From a virus, in IMG/VR virus record IMGVR_UViG_3300020417_001379, positions 1 through 64,000 of that record: a DNA stretch of 64,000 bases, one strand, 5' to 3'. The first letter of the stretch is position 1. The number at the start of each line of letters is the position of its first letter. The notes beneath the pieces are model-generated. The model saw only the letters and a list, made by a program, of their open reading frames with translations. It did no database searches and had not been told where the DNA came from. A program made the translations under genes and the position numbers. Positions 8,633 through 18,200 of the stretch are shown piece after piece.

Positions 8633-8787
8633 ACGAAAACACCAAAACCTTTACAAACTCTATCGGGGTTTGGGAAATACAGGAAGACGGGAGTATCCGT
8701 CTGATTAGAGAGGCCGAAGTGCCGAAAGAGAAAAAGAGAGTAGTGAAAAAGTATGCCGGTAGCAGAAAAGGAAATAGAATTAAATGA
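8629..8787 (+). CDS. 52-residue protein, unknown
   Basis: Starts at the ATG overlapping the previous stop. The N-terminal half has a beta pattern (SIGVWEIQEDGSIRLI) and the C-terminal half is basic (KEKKRVVKKYAGSRKGNRIK). It overlaps the tail chaperone gene by 35 bases. No family recognised. Confidence 0.45.
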   Translation: MNENTKTFTNSIGVWEIQEDGSIRLIREAEVPKEKKRVVKKYAGSRKGNRIK

Positions 8788-9109
8788 CGGAAGCAAGATA
8801 CTTGTTAGGCAAGCATCGGGTAGAAAGAAAATTAGGATAGAGGCTATACAAGCCAAAGTCTTTAGACAATTCAGACATTATGGTAGTCCTACTGATTGGA
8901 CTATTGAACAGCATGAAGAATTCGCAGACGCTTTAGATGAGCAAGGAGCGGGTATAGAAGCACAGATTGAGGCTTGGTTGCCCGACTGTATTAAAACAGA
9001 AGGCGTTGATTTAGACGACCTAACAACCGAAGAAATAATGACTTTACTAAACTTTGTTAGGGGAGACACAGAGGAAGGGGCAATCCCTTTGGAATCTTCG
9101 CAAGAGTAG
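8753..9109 (+). CDS. Tail assembly chaperone, short form (gpG-like)
   Basis: This 118-residue acidic protein sits directly before the tape measure gene, the place of gpG-type chaperones. It starts with a beta strand pair (EIELNDGSKILVRQASGRKK) and continues as acidic helices. A C CCT TTG slippery heptamer near its end lets part of the ribosomes shift by -1 into the next frame and make a longer gpGT-like form. Both forms would coat the tape measure during tail assembly. Confidence 0.65.
   Translation: MPVAEKEIELNDGSKILVRQASGRKKIRIEAIQAKVFRQFRHYGSPTDWTIEQHEEFADALDEQGAGIEAQIEAWLPDCIKTEGVDLDDLTTEEIMTLLNFVRGDTEEGAIPLESSQE
9085..9091 (+). other. Programmed -1 frameshift site
   Basis: The heptamer reads C CCT TTG in the frame of the upstream gene, a perfect X XXY YYZ slip pattern (CCC, TTT, G). 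After slipping, the -1 frame is open with no stop through 9417. The last -1-frame stop upstream is the TAG at 9058-9060, just before the site. Location inside a tail chaperone pair is where such shifts are known in phages. Confidence 0.65.
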
Positions 9110-9417
9110 CGCCCTCTCTTTGCATGGCCTTCAAGGGCGTATTACCTTCCGATTTATGGGACAGGTATGACCGAGAGGACGGGTTTGACCGTCTTATGTT
9201 AGACATTGAAATAGCCAATGAGATTAATGACTTAGTTAGTGAGGCGCACGCCGACTCTAATAAAAAGGTAAAAGCATCTGACGCTAAAGGCGCAGTAGCA
9301 CGAAGGAATCAGCGAAGAAAGGATAGAGAGACATATTTAAGCAACACTAACGACTTCTTTAGTGCCGTAGAGAAAGCAGGCGTGCCTGTGCGAAGAGAAG
9401 GTGGAGAGGATGCTTAG
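9091..9417 (+). CDS. Tail assembly chaperone extension (gpT-like, reached by frameshift)
   Basis: This frame follows the slippery site and reads GIFARVAPSLCMAFKGVLPSDLWDRYDRE onward, ending at 9417. An ATG at 9124 could start a separate 97-residue protein, but it has no good ribosome binding site and the frame is open across the whole gap. The sequence is charged and helical, as in gpT. Its TAG overlaps the GTG of the tape measure gene. Confidence 0.6.
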   Translation, partial: GIFARVAPSLCMAFKGVLPSDLWDRYDREDGFDRLMLDIEIANEINDLVSEAHADSNKKVKASDAKGAVARRNQRRKDRETYLSNTNDFFSAVEKAGVPVRREGGEDA

Positions 9418-12248
9418 TGATAGACACTATTGATTTAGGTATTATAACCCCTATAATGTTAGTATTCTGTGGGGTGCTAATGGTTGTTCTCCGAGCGGGA
9501 GCATCAAGGGTTTTCTTCGATGTTGTAGGAACATTCCAAGCACAAAATATGCTTCAAGATACAGAAGCCGCAGTTACTACAATGAACGCTATCGTTATTG
9601 ACGGTCTTAGCGGTATGGAAGAATCCGGCGCTATGGTAGCCGAACAGATGCAAAAAATAGTAGAGGCTACTGTTCCGCTTTCACACGAGTTAGAAATGGC
9701 TACGCTTGAATTTCAAAAATTCGTAAGCGCGGCTGAGGGCGGGAGACTTGCTGATGAAGTAAAGCAGGTGGGATTGCAGTTTGGTTTTACATCTCAAGAG
9801 TCTCTTGAGGCCGGTGCAAGAATGGCTCAATTGTCTTCTATGATAGGAGAAAACGCCGTTCCTGCCGCTACTGAAATGGCTTTGGCTTTCGGACTTATAG
9901 GTGATATGACCCCCGAAACCGCCATGCTCAAACTAATTAACTTACAGCAACAAACAGCGTTTGTTTTTGACGGCACTACAAAAGCCGCTTACGACCAATT
10001 AACTGCGGAAGAGCAGAGATTAAAAGTAAGACAAGAAATGGCTAATGTCTTGAATACACTTAACAAAGTAGAAGACAATTCCGCCGCAACAATGAGTAAG
10101 ATAACAGGTGTAATGAATGAGTTTGCCTCACAAGCCCACCTTGCCGGTGAAGAAATAAGTATGATGGCCGCTATGTCGGCTACGCTTATTGAGGCCGGTG
10201 AAGAGCAAGGTAAGGGTGGTAGGGCGCTCCGTATGATTTACGCTCGTCTCGGTGCTGATACAAGCGGTGCGGCTTCTTTCTTACAAGAGTTAGGTGTTGA
10301 GACGGAAACAGCAGATGGGTCTTTGCGTGCGCTTTCAGACATATTAGCAGACCTAAACCCACATTGGGAGAAAATGACTGCGGGACAAAAACAGACAACC
10401 GCACAAATGGTAGCAGGTAACAGACACTATGTTAGATTTATTAAATTGGCTGAAAATTACGAAAGAATACAGCAGTTAAATAACGCTACTATGGGGGATA
10501 TGGGCGCTGTTTATAACGAGTCCGGCGAAGCAGTAGGGTTCTTAAATGAAATGATGAACAGTAATGCTGTTGCTTTAGATGCGGCAGAAGCAAAACTTGA
10601 GTTAGTAAATGCACAAATAGGTGATTTCTTTATTCCAACAGTAATAGATGCTACCGAATTTCAAGCATTATTCAACCAAGAAATCTTAAATATGCTTGAG
10701 GCTTCCGGTAGTGTAGGCGATACATTACAAGGGTTTTTTGAATTCCAACAAATAATGTCTTCTACTTTCGCTCCTTTCTTTAGCGCTGTTATTAATGTAA
10801 AGGCAATGAATGTAGCAATGATGACGCAAAGACAAATTATGAGAGCGTTAAACGGTGAAACAATAGCCGCTACTACAAAGACTAAAGCCGCAAGAAATAC
10901 AGAAATAGCGCAAGTAGAAAGAATAGAGCAACAACACAAAGAAATGATAGGCTTAACCAAACAAGAAAGAATTGCTCGCGTGGAAGCAGACCGAAAGGCT
11001 ATTGAAGGCAATGAGAAAAAAATAGCCGCCAACAAAGAACAAAGGGCGGCTATACAAACCGTGATTGCGGCCATAGAAAAACAAGAAATAGTAGAAACCG
11101 ATTTATTGGCTTTACAAATACAAGCAGAAACCTTTAACAACAAACGCAACAGGGCTATGACTCACAGAAAAAAGAATGAGTTAATAATTACTGATGCGGG
11201 TTTGATAAAGGGTAAAGCATCTGCGCAAGTAAAGGGAACGCAGGCCAAGAGAACCAAAGAATTAGAGATAGCCACAGAAGATTTAATACTGACTATTAAC
11301 GAAGAATTGCTTTCCTTAGATAGAGAGGACGCAAAATTAGAAAGGAGAAATAACAAGTTAAGAGAAAGTGCTATGGTAACTGATATAACAACCGGAGCAG
11401 TAATAGGATTAAAACCCGCGCTTGACGGGACTACTGTTGCTACTGAAAGACAAACGCAGGCTATAATGAAATTGTCTATGTTCACTATGAAAATAGGTAT
11501 GGCTTTCTTTGCCGCAGAAATGGCCGTTATGATGTTCAAAGATTCAATTCCCGGTGTCCGAAGCGAAGCCCACGCCGCAAGAATAGCGTTTATTCTTATG
11601 GGTATGGGTATGGCTATAATGACGGCAGAAATGATATTTTCTACACAAAGTATGATTGGTAACACAGTAGCAAAAACAGGAAACTCATTAGCGTCCTTTA
11701 TAGCCGCAGGTGCTAACGCTATTCTTACCGCCGCCTTTGGCGCTACTGCCGCCGCTTCTACTGTCGCTACTGCCGCAGTTACCATATTTTCGGGTGTCTT
11801 AAGCGGTGGTATAATGGTAGCGGGTGCTATTGCTATTGCTGTGGCTGTTGATAGATATTTACTGCCTAAACTAAAAGAGACTACTGAGGCGGCAATTGAT
11901 ACAACAGCCGCTTTGGATGAATCGGGAGAAGCAACAGCGCAATATGCGGCTGATGTTAATGCCGCTTTCGGTGATATAGACATGAGCGTATTCGATGAAG
12001 GCGCAAGTAAAATTAAAGAATTCGATAACGCAAGAGAAGAATTGTTCTTTGGCTTCAAAGCAGGACAGGTTACGGGCGATTTGATAAAACAGGTGCAACA
12101 AAAAGGAGTAGAAAACTTCGTAGCCAATACGGAAATAATTATGAATAATACTTTCAATGGTTTAACTACTGATGAATTGGCGGAAGAAGTTATAAGCCAA
12201 ATAGAGAGAAGGGCAGGCATAGGCGGTATCAATACCGCTATTGCATGA
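9417..12248 (+). CDS. Tail tape measure protein
   Basis: This 943-residue protein is mainly helical. Residues about 110-330 match the tape measure core. That core includes an EFASQAHLAGEEISMMAAMSA segment, followed by GRALRMIYARLG and a LADLNPHWEKM...AGNRHYVRF stretch. A long charged coiled coil covers about 480-660. Hydrophobic membrane-like segments lie at about 680-730 and 755-810, usual for the part inserted into the host membrane at DNA injection. By the usual 1.5 angstrom per residue rule the tail would be roughly 140 nm, which suggests a siphovirus. Confidence 0.85.
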   Translation: MIDTIDLGIITPIMLVFCGVLMVVLRAGASRVFFDVVGTFQAQNMLQDTEAAVTTMNAIVIDGLSGMEESGAMVAEQMQKIVEATVPLSHELEMATLEFQKFVSAAEGGRLADEVKQVGLQFGFTSQESLEAGARMAQLSSMIGENAVPAATEMALAFGLIGDMTPETAMLKLINLQQQTAFVFDGTTKAAYDQLTAEEQRLKVRQEMANVLNTLNKVEDNSAATMSKITGVMNEFASQAHLAGEEISMMAAMSATLIEAGEEQGKGGRALRMIYARLGADTSGAASFLQELGVETETADGSLRALSDILADLNPHWEKMTAGQKQTTAQMVAGNRHYVRFIKLAENYERIQQLNNATMGDMGAVYNESGEAVGFLNEMMNSNAVALDAAEAKLELVNAQIGDFFIPTVIDATEFQALFNQEILNMLEASGSVGDTLQGFFEFQQIMSSTFAPFFSAVINVKAMNVAMMTQRQIMRALNGETIAATTKTKAARNTEIAQVERIEQQHKEMIGLTKQERIARVEADRKAIEGNEKKIAANKEQRAAIQTVIAAIEKQEIVETDLLALQIQAETFNNKRNRAMTHRKKNELIITDAGLIKGKASAQVKGTQAKRTKELEIATEDLILTINEELLSLDREDAKLERRNNKLRESAMVTDITTGAVIGLKPALDGTTVATERQTQAIMKLSMFTMKIGMAFFAAEMAVMMFKDSIPGVRSEAHAARIAFILMGMGMAIMTAEMIFSTQSMIGNTVAKTGNSLASFIAAGANAILTAAFGATAAASTVATAAVTIFSGVLSGGIMVAGAIAIAVAVDRYLLPKLKETTEAAIDTTAALDESGEATAQYAADVNAAFGDIDMSVFDEGASKIKEFDNAREELFFGFKAGQVTGDLIKQVQQKGVENFVANTEIIMNNTFNGLTTDELAEEVISQIERRAGIGGINTAIA

Positions 12249-12258
12249 GCGTGATTGT

Positions 12259-15200
12259 ATGGTTAGAAAAGTTAAAGACAAATATAATGTATGGCTTGTA
12301 GGCTACTACGATGACTTCAATGGTGCGAGAGCCATACCGAATGACGATAACTCACCGGATAACACAAACATTGGTGATTACTCACACGCTTTTACGCACT
12401 TTGGTAATCCTCTTAACGGAGAGGCAACACTTAACCCTCGTTACAGATGGTCTTATTATGATAGAACCACAGTAAGCGGATACCCAAACGCTGACGAGCC
12501 TTATATGTTTTCTCTTGCTACTAACAGACTTTTACACAATAAAGGAGCGTTTGAATGGTTATCTTTTGATACTATTAGAAACCGACCTAACAAACAACAA
12601 GGGCGCTCACAATTACAATATCCCGATGGGCACACAAATACTAACAAATTTAGAATTCACCCATTTACTAACGGTGGTAATGACGCATACCAAATGTTTT
12701 CTAATGGGCACGATACATTAGGTAGATATATAGTCCCTACGGGTGATATTGATAGCACCTTTGGTAGAAGAGATATGCAGGGCTATGGCTCTACTTACAC
12801 AAGCAAAACAGATGGTAAGAATTCTTGGGTTAAAGACTCAGAGATGGGTGGCTCTAATCACGGTGTTGATGACGGCATCACTATGGTTCGCAGGGCACAT
12901 TTAGCAGGTAAATGGATGGGCGAAGCGTTTAAGTATAGTAGTGCCTCAGAAGACAAACCGTTGAATGTTTTTGCACCTTTAGAATCCCCTTCCGGTATGC
13001 CTTTCTTATGCGTCCAACAATACAACCAAACAGGTAGCAACAGCACCCCCTCTATACCTACTATTTATTATGACGGGACTTTGAATTCAAGAGACACGCA
13101 CGATGTTTTACATTTCCGATTAGCGGTTAGAAGTTTTGAAGGAACACCAAATGATTCTGATGCAGGTAAAATAACCCCTAAAGTAACTATCAAGGCGGGA
13201 TACACAAGTGGGCCAACACCAATAACTACTTCCGGTGTAACTGATATGGAAGGCGGACTAACAGGAACAGCCGCTATATCCTTTGACCTCGATTTAACAG
13301 ATTACGATACACACCCTCAATTGTATAAAGGTAACGATACTAAATTAACCTATAACAACGATGATTCTTGGATAGATGTTGATGTGGTTTTAGACTATGA
13401 TAACAACACATACAAGGTATATCAAGACGGTAACTTAAAATCTACAACAGGAAGTTTTACTGCGTCTGCCGAAGACCTATATGGTTGGGAAATATATATG
13501 CACCCCGCAAGCGGAGACAACAATGTAACTTCAACGCTTATGTTAGATAGAGCGGCGCTATGTAGGCCACTAACAGATGACCCCGCCGATAGAGACCTGC
13601 CGCCTTTAGATAACCTTAATATTGAGACTGTAATAAACGGTTATTCTTCCTGTGGATTCAATCTGATAGATTCTGCGGTTAATTATGAAGAGGCGCAATA
13701 TGGATTTTCAACAGATAATTATAGTCATAATTTTACTTCAATGTTTTCCGGTAACAAATTATCAGATTGGGGTATTGTAGTTTTTGCAGGTGCGGGAGAA
13801 ACCGGAAGTAAAGATATACCAAGAATAGATAGACCTATATGGAGAGGATTGATAAGTAATATAGGCATTAAAGAAAAAGCAAACACCAATGACCGCATTA
13901 TATCTTTTGTAGCGCAGGATAGTTTATCTCTCTTAGACAAACAAATACCGATGTGGGAATTAGGACAAAACAAAACAAACACATTAGAAACCTTTAGCCC
14001 CTATTGGTCTTATAGCGCAGAGGGTCTAAAAGAAGCAATGGATTTGGGGGCTACTTCCCTTAAGCAATTCGCGGCAAATATAGGAAGAACAAAATTAACT
14101 AACCACGAAAACACATTAGACCAAAGAACGCAATTACAAACAGGCCACCCTATACAAATGTATAACAATGAAGATGCTAATGGGCCAAATGATTTGGAAG
14201 ATGATTACGAAGGAGCGGGTATTGATTATATTTTTAGAGACAATACCGGAGTAAGAATAGTGCTTACAGGTAATCCAAATGTAGGTGCTTCCGGTAATAT
14301 AGTTATAGACAATACAGGACAGGCATACGATGGTAGAACCTTAGCAATAACAGCGCACCACAGTATAGATGACGCAGGTAACATAGTAACTTATAATTCT
14401 GCGCATTCGCAAGAGGTTCTTACTATTGCTCATGGTTCGGGCACAGGACAAATACCCTTTGTAGATAACTACACAAATCATATAGCATACATAGGAAAAT
14501 ATGTTGGCCCATTAGTAGCACATGACGACCCTAATTATTCTTTTGTAAGTTATACAACAGACAGCAATATACCTGTGCTAAGACGCTTTAACAATTATAT
14601 GCAATTTATAGAAATGAATCCGGCTACCTTTGAAAATAGTAGAGGTTCTATTGGCGGACTTAGAATAACAAATCAAGGTTCGGGATATACAAAGGAAGCA
14701 GGATACTATACTTTGATAGGTGGCGTAAAGCATAACAGAGGTTTAATTAATTTACCTGCACCTGTTAATCAAGACCCAAGCGCTTACCCATATTGGGCAG
14801 GAGAAACAGCAATAGCAGAATGGGAGTCAAATTATTCTTACACACAACCTACTTCATCTCCGGCCTCTTGGGAACACGGAATAGATTGGAATAAAGGTGA
14901 AATAACAGATGTTACGATAACTAACGGCGGTAAGGGGTATTACAGCATACCCGACCTTACAGGCGTAGATAGAGTATTGGGAGAAACAGGAACGGCGTTT
15001 TCTAACAACGGTATTAAGAGTGTTACTGTGAATTCAAGCAACGGTTGGCCTACACAGTCGGGCACAAGCACAGGTTTGGCTACTACTGTTACACAAAAAC
15101 ACATAGTAAGTGGGACAACCGTAAATCCAAGTAACCCAAACGATTATGGCGGTTATTTCTTCGCAACAAGTGGTAGTCATTCTACTTCTTCTACTAACGA

Positions 15201-18200
15201 TGCTATATTAGAGGTAAGTATAACCCCCGACTATTCCGGTAGTGGAACAATATCAATAGATGTTCTCAAAGCCGGTGGTGGGCTTGGCGCTCCATACGCA
15301 GTTAATGATACTTTAGTGATAGTAATACCCTTTAATAATCCGACCGCTACGCAATTAAATATATTTGTTACCGTTAGCGAATTAACAGAAGATGCAGAAT
15401 TTGAAGTTATACCCGCAGAGCAAGCCCACACAAACACTTTGAATTTCTTTATGGATACTCAATACGCTGATGTAATGTCTTCTCTACAAGCAGGAGACGA
15501 GTTTGTTGTATCGGATACAAACGCCACAAGTTACATTAGAGGAAAACATATTATTAAGAGCATAAAAAAGGTATTGAATTTTCACGGAATACCCACCGAT
15601 GACGCAAGGCGTTATCTTTGGTGCATACAAACATATACTGATATTCACCCTTCATTCCCCGAAGGACAGCAAGCCTCACAGGGCGGCTACGGAAATTTCA
15701 ATGAAAAATGGGGACTCTTAGGCTCACAAGATTATTGGAAGGAATCATGGAGAAACAACGAAAGGTTGTCTTGGAACAAGAAAATTACAGGGACTATAAC
15801 ACCCAAACCCGCAAGTATGACGGAAGACATTTCTTCAAGAGGAATACACGCTCGTTGGATGAGAGATTTGCCTAAGTCTTTATGGTTTAGGTATCATTTT
15901 GCTTCTATACAGTATAACGCAACAGCGACTATGAACGCACAAGGCGCTATAAGTGCAGGTGCAACAGAAGTAGAAATAGACCAAACCACCTTTAATAAAA
16001 TAGATAATTCCGGTATAGTAGAGATAGTAAGAGCAGGAAAATCTGTGTCTTATGATACTCGTAAAGACACAAGAGATTTCTTTATCTACAAATGTAAATA
16101 CGAAGAGGGCGGTCAATGGTTTATAGGCGGTTGTAAATACATTAGTTTAGACCACCCTACAAATGTTGTGGCCTACAATGCCGACTCTTCGTATGTAGTA
16201 ACGCCTACTTTACTTAAATTTATAGACAACAAAGATTCGTATAAACATATTTGGTTGCTTTGGGCTGATATGAGAAATGATGGTTTGGCTGACGCAGACG
16301 GCGGCAAAAGAAAAAAGGTATTTGGGTTACAAACACCTACTATTGATAATTATTCAGTAGAATTACAATTTGACGACCAAGTAGATGATGACGGCAACCC
16401 GCAATCTTGGACTGAGTTAAGACATGGAGAAGATTACAATATGTGGGATACAGATTCTACTTTGGATGATTCAACAGGCGGCGCGTTTTCAAAACCATTA
16501 GATTATGATAATGCAGTAGCAATAAACGGCAATGCAGTTAGTAGTGTAAATAGTAAGTTAAGTATTAACAAAACAAGTCATGGTCTAACAACAGGAGATT
16601 ATGTGGGGCTGATTAACTTTGTGCAGGGCGCTAACAATTACGATGGTGTATATACTATAAGCGTTACAGATGCTAATAATTTTGTTGTTAATGTGGCTTA
16701 CTCAAGCGGTATAAGTGGGACTTCAAACAGATATTTTTACGCGGCTACAACGGGTAGCGATAAAGACGAAACACAATACCAAGATTGGGAAGACAAGGGC
16801 GGAGCGTTTGTTATAGTAGATACAAGTAAATTCTTTAATCTTAATACTTTAGCCAATAGAGGTAGAGTAGGGCAAGACGGTGGCGGAGAAACAGATGTTG
16901 GAGATTATACAGCAATAGGTGTAGGAGACCCTGTTTTGGTTGATTCTTATTATAGGAATGCACCATCTACAACAGCGACTACAAATAGTAATTATAGAAA
17001 ACACCCAAGACTAAACAAATTAGTGTCTCTAAATACCGAGTTAGCAAGTAGCGTTAATGCAGGTCATTTTTGGTTAGAGCCTACTGACGCTACAATGTTT
17101 GAAGATACGGGCGTAGGTAAAATAGTGGGTAAAAAATTAGAAGGCACATTAAATTCTACCTTTTACTTTACTTGGAATGGTAGGGTAGAGTCCGATATAC
17201 AACACACAAATGTAACCGTAGCAACGCCTAATACATTGCATACTTATTGGTCTATAACTAAAACAGGCGCTACATTTATTTCAGATGGAGTAAAAGCAGG
17301 CGCTTATGTAGAAAATGTATCAAAACCATTGGTAGCGGGTGTAGGAGATTCTTGGAAAACTTCTCATGTGCAGAAGCATTATTACAGGGTAAAAAAAGTA
17401 GTATCTGAAACACAATTACAAGTCGAAAGAGTATCATACTATAATGGTAGTATGTCCTACAATGTTCATTTAAGTAGCGAAGATTTCTCCGGTTGGAGAA
17501 ATGGCTTATACAAAAGAAATGGTGGTTTTACTCAAGATATGATAGATGATGGTTGGGCAACAGGTCATACTCTAAAGATATGCAAACAATTATTTAATGT
17601 AATGCTTGATAGTGTTAATTCCGGTGAATTTGATAGTGAGTGGAGTCCGGCAAGTATAAAGGCAGAATTCACAGATAGATTAGAAAAAGATGTAGGGACA
17701 AATTTTGATGTTAATTATCCTTATGCTTCTACGGGAGTAATATTAGGTCAATTTGATGAGACATTGGTTTATACCTCTACGGCTAATCAATATGCTTACA
17801 GAATGATGATGAAAATAAACGGTAAATATAAAAATACTAATAGCGGAACATTTTATGAAAGCGATAAAATGAGAGCGCTGTGGTCTCTTTCTTTACTTGA
17901 TTCTTGGTGGGCAAAAACAAGATTAACTTCTATCTTTGATATACAAAATGTCCCTATTACGGAAAATATGACTACTTACAATACAAATTCTACTTACGAT
18001 TCTTATGGTAGTATTTTCGATAGCAATGGAAAGCAATTGATGAAGACTATAAAGGAAAATCAAAAGATGGCGGGCGTAGGGGATGAATCTTCTACCTTTA
18101 CATCATTTTCGTGGTTAGTAGGTAGAGATAATAGGATTGATTTCAGACCTAAATATAATAGCGGTTATAATATTACAAGAGATAAAGTAAAAATATCAGA

